From a virus, in IMG/VR virus record IMGVR_UViG_3300032156_000031, positions 1 to 41,071 of that record: a DNA stretch of 41,071 nucleotides. One strand, written 5' to 3'. This document shows positions 1 through 7,611 of the stretch, one piece after another (position 1 is the first letter of the stretch; each line of letters starts with the position of its first letter). The translations under genes were made by a program, and so were the position numbers. The notes beneath the pieces were generated by a model. The model was not told the DNA's origin, did no database searches, and was given only the letters and a program-made list of their open reading frames with translations.

Positions 1-127
1 GGGTTCGGTTTCTGTGATGCGAATTAACTCTTTGTCGTGGTCAGGATGCGAATGTAAAACCAGAGGCAGTTCATCTTTGAACTGTTCAAGTATGAACCCT
101 TCAGGCATCAGTCCGCTGAACCAAGGG
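1..127. repeat. Terminal direct repeat, copy 1 (circular junction)
   Basis: Bases 1-127 are identical to 40945-41071. The repeat falls inside an open reading frame that continues across it, with the stop codon at 40921-40923. A 127-base exact overlap is a typical large assembly k-mer, so this marks a circular or circularly permuted molecule rather than a biological terminal repeat. The unique length is 40,944 bp. Confidence 0.95.
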
Positions 128-1689
128 TCTACTTTTACGTCGCCAACCATTCTGTCAGCGCCGTCACGCAGCGTTAGCTTGTACTTCAGGGCTTCCACGC
201 CTTTCGCGTTGCCAAAATGGTAAACGTTGACGCCGTCCAGAACCTGCTGGCGTTTTCGATATTGCGGGTAGTCAAGGCTTACGGGAATGCCGAAGCCGTC
301 TATGGGTATTTCGTGTTTCTGAGCGAAGTTTAAGCCTGGAATGTCAGTCCAAGTTAGAAAGGCGTGCGGTGCACCATACAGTGCCCAGGGACTAAGCGGG
401 TTCATCACGTAGGCGATGTGTTTGAAGTCGTGCCAGAAGTTGTAGAAACGTTCTGGTCGAGCATACACGATTTTGCCGTCTTGGTTGGCTTCGCAGAACT
501 GTCGGACTTTGTCCATGCCTTTCGGGTCTAGGATCTCGTCGCCGTCAATGTAGAGCATCCATTTGCTACTGCAGATTTCCAACAGTTTAGTTTGTATTTC
601 TTCTCTGGTGTGCCATTTTCCCTGTATCAACCTGATTTTCTTTTCTGGGTCAGGGAAGTTCTTGATAATGTCTACTGTGCCGTCTTTGCTGCTTCCGTCA
701 GTTTTTGCTCTTTGAAGAGAGTCTGCTATTGCGCCTTCAACAATGTCGATGCGATCCACATAATCGTAAATGCTTTTGAGACTGTACTCAAGAAATCGGG
801 CTTCATTGAACACTTTGTAGCTGGCTGTTAAGAGTGACCGTTTGTTCCACCATTCATGCACGGACTTGCTTTCTTCAGGAAACTTTGTGTCAAACCATTT
901 TTCGTAGAGTTCCCGATCGAGCTGATAGCGGTAGGCGCCGACTTCGTGCATTGAATATTTTTTGCCGTCGCAGGTGATGTAGGGCACGAAACTGTAAGGG
1001 TGATTTATCGGGTAGTGCATGATGCCGAAGTATTCAAGGTCAGCATGGTAAACGTGGACTCGCGGGTCAAGATATATTGTGAATCCTTGTTCTTTCAGGC
1101 CTTTGCAGAATGGAATGTTTGGGTAGGGGTTAGTGTATGTGCCTGCCAGTTCTGCCTCTCGCTTTCTCAGTCCACACACATTGCCGAAAGAGTCAATTGG
1201 GATAGGTTCAGTCGCGTTGAGTCCTGGCGGCCTGAACAGGTGGAACATGCAGCCGTCTTTGCGGAACATGTAAGTGTCAAAGAACGTTGGAACTTCACGT
1301 TTTTCAATCCAAACCATCGGTGCGACAACGTCGTAGCCGCTTCGTTGTAACTGGCTGATTAGGTCAGGCGGAAACTGGACAAGGTCTGGGTCAAAGCTTA
1401 GGTAGTAGTCTTCGTCGCCTTGCTTGAGCAACTGTTGAATGTCCCGTTTTATGGTGGCAAGGTTATAGTTTGTTCGGCTGGGCGTAGGAAGGTAGGGTTC
1501 ATGGTAGACTTCAACTTTGTGCCTTGAGGTTTGCTTGTAATGTTGTAGCATGCGCAGCGAGGGGTCGACGCTGTCGCCGTACATGAATATTACTCGGCCT
1601 ACGGGGTCTTCAAGTTGCTCGACCAAACTCAAGAATCTCGGCAGCCACATGGCCACTTCTTTAACTTTGACTGCTATCATGGTTTTCAT
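1..1689 (-). CDS. Two-domain glycosyltransferase (GT-A/GT2-like), crosses the circular junction
   Basis: An open frame starts at ATG 1689 and runs off the left edge. On the circle it continues from 40944 to a TGA at 40921-40923, giving 570 residues. The start overlaps the stop of the upstream GT4 gene (ATGA). The N-terminal half (about 1-230) looks like an Anp1-like GT-A domain with a DPD motif at residues 100-102. The C-terminal half (about 285-510) is a GT2-like domain that opens with an N-E-A-R-F-L segment and has D-G-D-E at 382-385. Both are candidate metal/nucleotide-sugar sites. It probably adds sugars to a virion or host-surface glycan, as part of the GT4-GT-methyltransferase-epimerase set. 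Domain assignment is by motif and order only; acceptor and sugar are unknown. Confidence 0.8.
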   Translation of the reverse strand, partial: MKTMIAVKVKEVAMWLPRFLSLVEQLEDPVGRVIFMYGDSVDPSLRMLQHYKQTSRHKVEVYHEPYLPTPSRTNYNLATIKRDIQQLLKQGDEDYYLSFDPDLVQFPPDLISQLQRSGYDVVAPMVWIEKREVPTFFDTYMFRKDGCMFHLFRPPGLNATEPIPIDSFGNVCGLRKREAELAGTYTNPYPNIPFCKGLKEQGFTIYLDPRVHVYHADLEYFGIMHYPINHPYSFVPYITCDGKKYSMHEVGAYRYQLDRELYEKWFDTKFPEESKSVHEWWNKRSLLTASYKVFNEARFLEYSLKSIYDYVDRIDIVEGAIADSLQRAKTDGSSKDGTVDIIKNFPDPEKKIRLIQGKWHTREEIQTKLLEICSSKWMLYIDGDEILDPKGMDKVRQFCEANQDGKIVYARPERFYNFWHDFKHIAYVMNPLSPWALYGAPHAFLTWTDIPGLNFAQKHEIPIDGFGIPVSLDYPQYRKRQQVLDGVNVYHFGNAKGVEALKYKLTLRDGADRMVGDVKVDPWFSGLMPEGFILEQFKDELPLVLHSHPDHDKELIRITETEP

Positions 1690-2948
1690 AGCAGTCGGGT
1701 CTCCAGAGGCGTGTAGCCTGTTTCGCCGCGTATGTCCTCGAAAAACTCGATCCATTTAGCGTTTACATGTTTGAAGTCGTAGTCCAACGCGAACTGTCGG
1801 CCAGCCTCGCCGAACTTTATTCGCTTCTCAGGATGGTTGTACGCATCTTCTAATGCTTCTGCAGCTTTATACTCGTCTGCTATGCCCTGCAAAGCGTCTA
1901 GCGGGCTGAAATATTTCGTTTTCATGGGAATGCTCCAGCCGTGCCCTTCTACGAGCTCGCCCATGCCTACAAAGTCGCTGCCAATCACTGGCACACCGCA
2001 TGACAGTGCTTCAAGAATTGGAACTTCAAAGCCGCCGCCTTCGCTTAGATGCATGAAAACGTCGGCTGCACCATATATTTTTGCCATCGCAGACTCTGGC
2101 ACGCTGCATAAGTTGTGGTAGTCGTCTGTGCCTCGGCACAAATGTTGAATGTGCAGGGTCTTTGCGCCGTGCGGAATGTCGCGGGCCTGCTTCATCCAGC
2201 TGTGCACGTAAACGCGAAGGTTCTTCTCTGCTTCTGGATTGTTATGCAGGAATATTTGGATGGCGCTGAACATGCGCATAAACCCTTTCCGATAAGCGTC
2301 TTTGTTTGCGCCGTTCATTACTATGACGAAAGAGTCTTCAGAAATGCGCGTGTTGTTATTCGGATCCAAAACTACGCTACGGTCATTTAGCCACGTTTTG
2401 CATTCTTTCTTGTTTTCAGGCGGCGCGTAGGTTTCTGTGTTGACTCCGAAAGGAATGTGCCACGCGTCAACGTTGTATTTGCGGAATTGTTCTACGCCGA
2501 ATAAGGTTGGCGTTACTACTCTGTAGGCTACTGCGGCTTGGATCAATGTGGCTTCTGGAATTGGTTCGTGGTCAACCATGACTATGGGAACCCAGTATGG
2601 ATGTATAGGCTGGAAACCCTGCGGAGTTTTGTCTGAAGGGTCAACGTATGCGCCCATCCAAATGTCGTAGAGAGTAACGAAGAGGTCTGGCTTCCACGGG
2701 CTGTTGCGAAATATTAGTCTGGCTGTGCGGTCTCCATGTTGGTCTCCAGACAATGTGGGATAGATTTGGAGCCCGTTGAAACTGAGTGTTGCGCCGTCAA
2801 GCCCGTAAAAGGCTAGTTGTCGCACATCGTAATACTTGTTCCATTCGTACAGTGTGCCCTTGCTTTGCACTCCGTAGCCGCTGGGAACCCACACGCTGTT
2901 GCTTAATTGTAGGATTCTGAATTTTTTGCTGTCTGGTTTAACTTTCAT
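1686..2948 (-). CDS. Glycosyltransferase family 4 (group 1)
   Basis: The 420-residue protein has a GT-B architecture. The C-terminal signature of GT4 enzymes is clear: G-G-G-F-E-V-P at about 304-310, then I-L-E-A at 311-314 and C-G-V-P-V-I at 317-322, which is the EX4-7E donor-binding site. N-terminal V-P-S-G-Y-G (21-26) is typical of the acceptor domain. It retains its sugar, transfers from an NDP-sugar and probably acts in the host cytoplasm on virion proteins or a cell-surface glycan. It sits directly downstream of the major capsid gene and overlaps the next glycosyltransferase by ATGA, so the two are probably translationally coupled. Confidence 0.9.
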   Translation of the reverse strand: MKVKPDSKKFRILQLSNSVWVPSGYGVQSKGTLYEWNKYYDVRQLAFYGLDGATLSFNGLQIYPTLSGDQHGDRTARLIFRNSPWKPDLFVTLYDIWMGAYVDPSDKTPQGFQPIHPYWVPIVMVDHEPIPEATLIQAAVAYRVVTPTLFGVEQFRKYNVDAWHIPFGVNTETYAPPENKKECKTWLNDRSVVLDPNNNTRISEDSFVIVMNGANKDAYRKGFMRMFSAIQIFLHNNPEAEKNLRVYVHSWMKQARDIPHGAKTLHIQHLCRGTDDYHNLCSVPESAMAKIYGAADVFMHLSEGGGFEVPILEALSCGVPVIGSDFVGMGELVEGHGWSIPMKTKYFSPLDALQGIADEYKAAEALEDAYNHPEKRIKFGEAGRQFALDYDFKHVNAKWIEFFEDIRGETGYTPLETRLL

Positions 2949-3017
2949 TCTCCAACTTCTCCATTATTCAAACTGAAAAAAAGGGGAAAGATTGTTTGCG
3001 GATTCTGCCGTGCTATT

Positions 3018-3738
3018 TTACTTGGCGGTGTAGATTAGCCAAACACCGTCGCTGCAGACGATAGATTTGCCGAACCGCACTGAAGCGTAGATGTATTTGC
3101 GTTGGGTCTGCACCAAGTACTGCTGTTCCATAACTGGGTCGCGTTTCTTGGCTGCGTGCACTGCGTAGCGACTGAGCATAATGCTCGCGTACGTGCCGAC
3201 ACCTGGCTTTAAGCTGCCTTTCGGAACCACAATTATGTCTAGGCCCAAATACTGGATTATGTGTCCGCCTGTTATGACGCTGCGATCTCCAAACGTGGCT
3301 GCGTTCACGAACTGCGAGTCTTGCATAAGGCTAGCTTCAACGACGGGGTGGATGACGAGGGCCACGGGTTCGCATGTTCCGTTGCGCATGCTGCCGATTG
3401 CTTCAGCGATTGTGTTGCCAGTCATGGTGCCTGTGGTTTTGTTTAATGTGCCGCCGACGGGTCCATCTAGAATGTTGGCTATGAAGGCGTTGTCGATGCA
3501 CGTGTCCAAACATGCCATGAGGCTTTCGTTCAGTTCAGTTATGGTGTCTTCAACCACGTCTTCAAGGTCGTCTCTACAAATGTATTGGCTGCACTGGTAC
3601 TCTTCCAAAGTGATAGCACAAGCACCAATCGTTAATGTTCCTGCCACTGGTTCTGCGCATCCAGCAGTTCCGCATGTTGCACGTGGCACGGTGATAACGT
3701 GAATAGTGTCGCCTGGCTTGCCATGTATGTCTTCATGC
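3018..3738 (-). CDS. Major capsid protein (HK97-like), C-terminal exon
   Basis: The frame is open from just after an in-frame TAA at about 3741 down to the stop at 3018. It begins H-E-D-I-H-G-K-P-G-D-T-I-H-V, a segment typical of the N-arm/E-loop boundary of HK97-fold capsid proteins. No ATG/GTG/TTG lies upstream of this conserved segment; the first possible start is GTG 3689, with no ribosome-binding site. The rest (V-V-E-A-S-L-M-Q-D and the D-R-S-V-I-T-G-G-H-I region) fits the P and A domains. Joined to the exon at 4313-4635 across a shared GCATG it gives 1,044 nt, exactly 347 residues plus stop, a normal capsid size. The alternative is a two-polypeptide capsid, which the missing start makes less likely. 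Confidence 0.75.
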
Positions 3739-3751
3739 CATTAATCACGCA

Positions 3752-4243
3752 TCAGTATGCCCAAAGAGGAATGGTTAGTGCGAACATTTGGTTCCATGTT
3801 AGGTGTAAATATTCCATAGCCCAATGAACATGACCGTGGCAACTATAACAGATATATGTAAAGTCGTTAGCATGCTCAAGAATATATTTGTAACTTCGCG
3901 GGTGTTTTTGCCCGTTCTTTTGGTGAAAAATCAGTTTTCTTTCTCTTTCTTCACCGCAAACGGGGCATTTTCTTCCAAAGATTTGAAACAGTTGCTCTTT
4001 TTCTTTATGGTCATGTTTCCGCTCGGAATCTCTTACTCTATCAGGATGCCGCGCCTGATATTTTTTCACAGTTTGCAACATTTTCGCTTTATAATCTTGG
4101 TTGTTTAGTCTCCATTTAGCGTGATAATTTTTGAAAGCGTTTTTGTCGAAAACAAAATTCTTGCGGCAATGACGGCAGTAAGATAATCCACTTTTTGCTG
4201 AACTGTCTATTTCTGCATTACAATTTGGGCAATGAACTAACAT
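3752..4243 (-). CDS. HNH homing endonuclease encoded in the capsid-gene intron
   Basis: The 163-residue protein has an N-terminal zinc ribbon (C5, C8, C23, C26), a basic middle, and a C-terminal HNH/zinc module: C-P-V-C near residue 94, F-H-Q-K-N-G about 13 residues on, then C-Y-S-C-H-G-H-V-H. It probably nicks or cuts the intron-less capsid allele and drives intron homing. Codon use is A+T-rich compared with the flanking capsid exons. It ends 13 nt before the second exon, so its 3' end may overlap intron structure. ATG 4243 is the only good start. The family call is firm; the homing role is inferred from location. Confidence 0.8.
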   Translation of the reverse strand: MLVHCPNCNAEIDSSAKSGLSYCRHCRKNFVFDKNAFKNYHAKWRLNNQDYKAKMLQTVKKYQARHPDRVRDSERKHDHKEKEQLFQIFGRKCPVCGEERERKLIFHQKNGQKHPRSYKYILEHANDFTYICYSCHGHVHWAMEYLHLTWNQMFALTIPLWAY

Positions 4244-4262
4244 ATTTTACTCTAACATAGTT

Positions 4263-4301
4263 CCATTTAATAAATGTTCTCACTCATCCCCTATTAAATG
4301 G
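4263..4301 (-). repeat. Inverted repeat at the 5' end of the capsid intron
   Basis: A perfect 10-bp inverted repeat: minus-strand CCATTTAATA (4301-4292) and TATTAAATGG (4272-4263), with a 19-nt loop. It includes the stop codon of the first exon frame. The left arm, extended as ATGCCATTTAAT, can alternatively pair with ATTAATGGCAT at the 3' boundary (3745-3735), 11 pairs with one bulge. This is a likely RNA-structure element of the intervening sequence. Confidence 0.6.
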
Positions 4302-4312
4302 CATCTGCATGC

Positions 4313-4635
4313 TTTATGAATGGCGCATCCCAGAAGGCGCTTGCGGGGTAGGGGCAACATCTGAACACGTCTTTCGCCCAGATTTCAGGCACTGCGCTGC
4401 CAGCTTGTAGTGGGGCGATTGCCTCGAAATACTTTGCTTCGCGAGCCTTGTCTTCGCCGCTCCATCGCCAGCTACAGTTTATGTCTCGAACCATGCCTGC
4501 AACCTGTTCCTTGTAGGTTCCGACAGGCGCTTTTGCTTCACTGAGGCTTATTGGCTTCTCAGCGGGCTTCATTTTCTCTTCTAGTTTTCGAGCTGTTTTT
4601 TCTGCAAGTTCGTCTACGCTTATGATGGTTGGCAT
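4313..4635 (-). CDS. Major capsid protein (HK97-like), N-terminal exon
   Basis: The exon encodes about 107 residues from ATG 4635: a charged helical N-arm (V-D-E-L-A-E-K) followed by the conserved stretch V-P-E-I-W-A-K-D-V and A-P-F-I-K, seen just before the G-K-P-G-D segment in many HK97-fold capsids. The frame continues a few codons into the intron and stops at 4294-4296. A GTG at 4665 is an alternative start adding 10 residues; ATG 4635 is preferred because a small upstream ORF ends one base before it. A truncated translation product of 113 residues could exist if splicing fails. Confidence 0.75.
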
Positions 4636-4636
4636 T

Positions 4637-4729
4637 TTATCTTCTTTTTCTGGTATTAAAACCACCTTTCTTTTTTGTGGGCGTGTCAGCCCCGAAGGGC
4701 TTAACCCATGCTACCCATTTCTGCGTCAT
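4637..4729 (-). CDS. Possible 30-residue basic leader peptide before the capsid gene
   Basis: A short frame encodes about 30 residues, with an aromatic start (K-W-V-A-W-V-K-P-F) and a Lys/Arg-rich end. Its TAA lies one base upstream of the capsid ATG, consistent with translational coupling. A GCCC-TTCG-GGGC type hairpin lies inside it at about 4690-4703. No clear ribosome-binding site precedes it, so it may be only leader sequence. I do not recognise a family. Confidence 0.35.
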   Translation of the reverse strand: MTQKWVAWVKPFGADTPTKKKGGFNTRKRR

Positions 4730-4803
4730 GGGAGAGATGCTTCATCGCGCCTCTATGCTCATTGTAACACTAAGGTTACCTGGTAAACTCCACTGTTCCA
4801 AAA

Positions 4804-5178
4804 CTATTTTGCGGTGTGCTTTCCGCAGCCGCTGCACACGAAGTAATCTAGTAAGCTGTTAGTTGCCAGAGCCGCGCCGCACTCGCTGCAACATGGCGGT
4901 TTGCATCCTTCGCAACTGTGAACATGCGTGAATTTCGGGTTTGCCTCAATGTGACCGCAGACTTGGCACACGTACATTTGGACTAGGTGCCTGTTGCTTT
5001 TAGATGATTCTTCGAAGATGTAGTTGTTGCACGCGGAGCATTTGACGCTGCTGATGAACCTTGGGTTTGTGAACTGTTTTTTGCAGGCGTCGCAAACGTA
5101 GAAGGGTACTGCTTGTCGGCAGCCGACGCATGATGGTTCGCCTACTTCTGCGCCGCAGTGGGGGCAAGGAACTGTCAT
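4804..5178 (-). CDS. Multi-zinc-ribbon protein, 124 residues
   Basis: At least five CxxC pairs are spread through the protein (C-P-H-C, C-V-G-C, C-D-A-C, C-S-A-C, C-Q-V-C, C-E-G-C, C-S-E-C, C-S-G-C), enough for three or four zinc ribbons. AGGAG about 9 nt upstream of ATG 5178 supports the start. It lies between the protease-scaffold and capsid genes and directly follows another zinc-ribbon micro-gene, whose sequence is similar to its own first ribbon. The function is unknown; nucleic-acid or protein binding during head assembly is possible. Confidence 0.75.
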   Translation of the reverse strand: MTVPCPHCGAEVGEPSCVGCRQAVPFYVCDACKKQFTNPRFISSVKCSACNNYIFEESSKSNRHLVQMYVCQVCGHIEANPKFTHVHSCEGCKPPCCSECGAALATNSLLDYFVCSGCGKHTAK

Positions 5179-5181
5179 CTT

Positions 5182-5307
5182 TCATCTCCTGTAACTTGGG
5201 TTGGAAACATAGGCTCCGCAAACGCATACGTAACTGTGAATCTTCTTTTTGCAGGTCCGACACGTGGATTCTTCGACTGGTGCCCCGCAGTTCTGGCATT
5301 TCAACAT
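5182..5307 (-). CDS. Zinc-ribbon micro-protein, 41 residues
   Basis: The protein runs from ATG 5307 to TGA 5182 and contains C-Q-N-C, C-R-T-C and C-V-C pairs with basic residues between them. It resembles the first unit of the multi-ribbon protein immediately downstream, suggesting a duplicated or split domain. Its last codons overlap the AGGAG that serves the next gene. Role unknown. Confidence 0.65.
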   Translation of the reverse strand: MLKCQNCGAPVEESTCRTCKKKIHSYVCVCGAYVSNPSYRR

Positions 5308-5342
5308 AAGCGTCACTTTGGGGAAAGGTGGGAAAATGGGGT

Positions 5343-6944
5343 TTAAGTGTTGACTATTTCGAAGCCTTTAGTCTTCAAGAACTCGTAGACGTATTTCTGG
5401 TGCTTCAAAGCTTTAGTCAAGCCTTCCTGCAAAGTCTGTTTATCCTTAGTCCATTGGATTTCATGAGACTTCATCTCGGTCAACTGGTTTGTCAGGCCCA
5501 AGTTTTCTTTGCCTAATCTCTCGTTGTCCGTTACTGTGGCTTCTCTGCTTGCCCGTTCAGAATTATACATTTCCTTGTAGTTGTCTCGGCTCTTAACCAT
5601 TTCTTCTAGGTGTTGCAGTGCATTCTGCTCTCGCTTCGTTAATTCTTGGAGTTGGTTGACGTTTCGTTTATCTTTACCTTCTAAACTGTCAATGCGCCTG
5701 TTCTGTTCGCTGACGATGCCGTCTTTGGTGTAATTGCCTTGTGTCAGTTTTTCGACGAGTTTAGTGCTTTCAGCGTCTTTGCGTTTCTGCTGTGTTTTCA
5801 GAGATTCGTTTTCTTCTTTTAGCTCAGTTTTTTCCTCGTTTAACTGAATGTTCTGAAGCTCGTAGTCTGCAACTTTCAATCTTAGTTTTGACTCGTTTAC
5901 TTGCGGGTTATCTGGGATACACTTCTGCAATGCCGCATCGAAATGCCATCCCGCCTCGCACTCTTGTGCAACGTCAGGAACACACTTGTTCGCGTCTGGG
6001 TCCCAATGATGGTTTGCTGGGCATGTTGCAGTATCGTCTTTAGCCACTTTAGATGGCGCGTTGGTTGCGTCTGGAACTTCCTGTTCTTTCAATTCCGATT
6101 CTGCCAACACTTCCTTTATGGCTTCTTTAACTGATTCATTCAAATTGTTTTTCACCTCGCTTCTTGTTGTACACTCACAAACCATTTTTCCACCTTTAAA
6201 CTCGCAAATGCTCTTTCCAACACTCTCATTGAACACTAAAGGAACAATCTCTGTCAACGGACAGCCAGGCAACTCAACGCCTTTCTCTAGCAGGGCCAAG
6301 CCTGTGAAGTGGTAGCGTCCGCTTATCGGGTGGGGCCTACCTTCTATGCTGGGATGCAGGATTTTGCCTTCGTCAAGCATTTTCTGCAGCCACGCGTCGC
6401 GGTTGTCAACTCTTAAAGTTGCTTCAAGGCTGAACTCGTTTGCCGCTGAAAAGTCCACTCGTGTACGCGGATAAGATAACCATTTGTCGTGGTCGTGGTT
6501 GATGTTGACGGGCCGCCAGTTCATGCTGCTGTCCTCTCTTGCCAACCTGTCTTCTGAGCCGTAGTCCACGTTGTTCATGCTGATGTCCGCGGTTAAAGCT
6601 GTGACTAAATAGTATTTCGCGTCTTTATCTTGCTTGTACGGCTGAATGAGAGGTTCTATCCACTCGAAACTTTCTTTGAACTGCACGTTTGGGTTGTAAG
6701 CTTTGGACAGGTTTAAGCTGTTGCGCATTACGAATTTGCCGAATTTCTCGATGGCTTCATCTACCCTGTAACGTTTGAAGAATAGGCTGATGATGCGTTG
6801 GAAGTCAGGGTGTACTGCTTCGCCTCGAAACTTGCTGTAGCAGATGGCTGCCCGCTGCTTCGGCTCGTACTTTTGCATGTCGCCATATTTCATGCAACGA
6901 GCTACAAATTCGCTCTCAGATTCTCCTTCACTCGGTGTTGGCAT
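5343..6944 (-). CDS. Prohead protease-scaffold fusion
   Basis: ATG 6944 is chosen because AAGGAG lies 11 nt upstream; a longer frame to 7019 would overlap the preceding gene by 92 nt. The first 35 residues (M-P-T-P-S-E-G-E, then Y-E-P-K-Q-R-A-A-I-C-Y-S) match a segment common near phage capsid proteases. The middle (about 100-260) holds N-H-D-H-D-K and H-P-S-I-E-G followed by F-T-G-L-A-L-L, consistent with a His/Ser maturation protease. After about residue 345 come long coiled coils rich in Glu, Lys and Gln, as expected for a scaffold. It sits between MuF and the capsid gene, the normal position. The catalytic residues are inferred. Confidence 0.65.
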   Translation of the reverse strand: MPTPSEGESESEFVARCMKYGDMQKYEPKQRAAICYSKFRGEAVHPDFQRIISLFFKRYRVDEAIEKFGKFVMRNSLNLSKAYNPNVQFKESFEWIEPLIQPYKQDKDAKYYLVTALTADISMNNVDYGSEDRLAREDSSMNWRPVNINHDHDKWLSYPRTRVDFSAANEFSLEATLRVDNRDAWLQKMLDEGKILHPSIEGRPHPISGRYHFTGLALLEKGVELPGCPLTEIVPLVFNESVGKSICEFKGGKMVCECTTRSEVKNNLNESVKEAIKEVLAESELKEQEVPDATNAPSKVAKDDTATCPANHHWDPDANKCVPDVAQECEAGWHFDAALQKCIPDNPQVNESKLRLKVADYELQNIQLNEEKTELKEENESLKTQQKRKDAESTKLVEKLTQGNYTKDGIVSEQNRRIDSLEGKDKRNVNQLQELTKREQNALQHLEEMVKSRDNYKEMYNSERASREATVTDNERLGKENLGLTNQLTEMKSHEIQWTKDKQTLQEGLTKALKHQKYVYEFLKTKGFEIVNT

Positions 6945-7137
6945 CTGGTTCGGTTCTCCTTCTAGGTTTTGGTTTAACTTCTGTTGTTTCCACACTTCCA
7001 GTGAATACTTGCTCTGCAACGTTGCTGATGATTGGGCCTGCTAGTAGTTCCAACTTTGCTTTCAGCTCTGCGACAGCCTGCTCTAGGCCAGCCACGTAGT
7101 CGGATACGTCTTTTCCCATTCCATCGTAATACTTCAT
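6928..7137 (-). CDS. Small coiled-coil protein, 69 residues
   Basis: GGAGGTG stands 8 nt before ATG 7137, one of the best ribosome-binding sites in the region. The protein has a helical heptad stretch (about 12-33) and a Lys/Arg/Pro-rich tail (K-P-K-P-R-R-R). Its end overlaps the start of the protease-scaffold by 17 nt. It could be a head-assembly accessory; no family recognised. Confidence 0.65.
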   Translation of the reverse strand: MKYYDGMGKDVSDYVAGLEQAVAELKAKLELLAGPIISNVAEQVFTGSVETTEVKPKPRRRTEPDANTE

Positions 7138-7150
7138 TCACGCACCTCCT

Positions 7151-7201
7151 TCAAGGTCTTCGACCGTGACGCTTCTTTTTAGCGCCTTTCTTACGTTTCA
7201 T
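7151..7201 (-). CDS. Possible 16-residue Lys/Arg peptide
   Basis: The frame starts at ATG 7201, overlapping the MuF stop as ATGA, and ends at 7153-7151. Eleven of its sixteen residues are Lys, Arg or His. The overlap is the same coupling signature seen at confirmed genes here, but the length is so short that chance cannot be excluded. If made, it would be a DNA- or RNA-neutralising peptide. Confidence 0.3.
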   Translation of the reverse strand: MKRKKGAKKKRHGRRP

Positions 7202-7611
7202 TTTTCAACGCCTATATCTCCAAAATACAAGGATCTTTCAAGACGGCAACGACAGTGCGGGTGAACATTAGGAATAATCGTTTCCAGATCCGCAATTTCA
7301 AGGTATGGAAACTTTGCCCGTAACGTGTTGCCAGTGAAAGTTTGGTTTTCAAACCCTAAACAATCAGGGCAGACAACGTTGTCGAAGACGGCGGTGAAGA
7401 CCCACTCGTCGTGGACGCTGAAATATGTTATTCTTGCGGGGGTGTCTGTGGGAATGCGTTTTAAAGCTTCAACTTGTCGATGGGCCCTTTGAATTTCTGT
7501 GGTTCTCTGCAGGTGCATTTCTGCTCTCGTCATGTTGCCGAGGCGATGCGCTCCAACTATCCTTTTCAGGCGAAGGGCAAGCCGTTTTTTTGCGGCTTCA
7601 TAAATTGTCAC
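7198..7611 (-). CDS. MuF-like minor head protein (short)
   Basis: The C-terminal half carries C-P-D-C, then P-Y-L-E-I, and ends with H-P-H-C-R-C-R-L, the metal-binding signature of the phage head morphogenesis (Mu gpF) family. At 137 residues it is shorter than most MuF proteins, with only a helical N-terminus before the core. GTG 7611 overlaps the upstream stop as GTGA and is preferred over GTG 7626. It lies between portal and capsid protease as in other tailed viruses, though adhesin-like genes intervene. Confidence 0.75.
   Translation of the reverse strand: MTIYEAAKKRLALRLKRIVGAHRLGNMTRAEMHLQRTTEIQRAHRQVEALKRIPTDTPARITYFSVHDEWVFTAVFDNVVCPDCLGFENQTFTGNTLRAKFPYLEIADLETIIPNVHPHCRCRLERSLYFGDIGVEK

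Larger units (their letters stand above)
3739..4312 (-). other. Intervening sequence (putative self-splicing or mobile intron) in the capsid gene
   Basis: About 574 bp separate the two capsid exons. The pentamer GCATG occurs at both edges (4312-4308 and 3738-3734, minus strand), so the exact splice point is ambiguous by up to 5 nt. Joining anywhere within that pentamer restores the frame (I-K-H-E-D). The insert is A+T-richer than its flanks, carries stop codons in the capsid frame at both ends, and encodes an HNH endonuclease, the usual passenger of homing introns. Only about 70 nt (5') and 13 nt (3') are outside the endonuclease frame, so any ribozyme core must overlap it. I could not recognise a canonical group I core or a bulge-helix-bulge. 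Confidence 0.65.

Noticed and set aside
1-127. Genuine short terminal repeats of a linear virus
   Set aside because: The repeat lies inside a gene that stays open through it, and 127 bp is a typical assembly overlap; a circular or permuted genome is simpler.
3181-3702. Plus-strand ORF of 173 codons
   Set aside because: It is antisense to the conserved capsid exon and has no family features.
3739-4312. Intein in the capsid protein
   Set aside because: Stop codons in the capsid frame at both edges rule out a protein-spliced insert.
3734-4315. Classic archaeal bulge-helix-bulge intron
   Set aside because: I tried several registers of the boundary helices and none gave two 3-nt bulges around a 4-bp helix.
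5000-5299. Arg-rich 99-codon ORF
   Set aside because: It is an out-of-frame reading of the two zinc-ribbon genes, which explain the Cys pattern.
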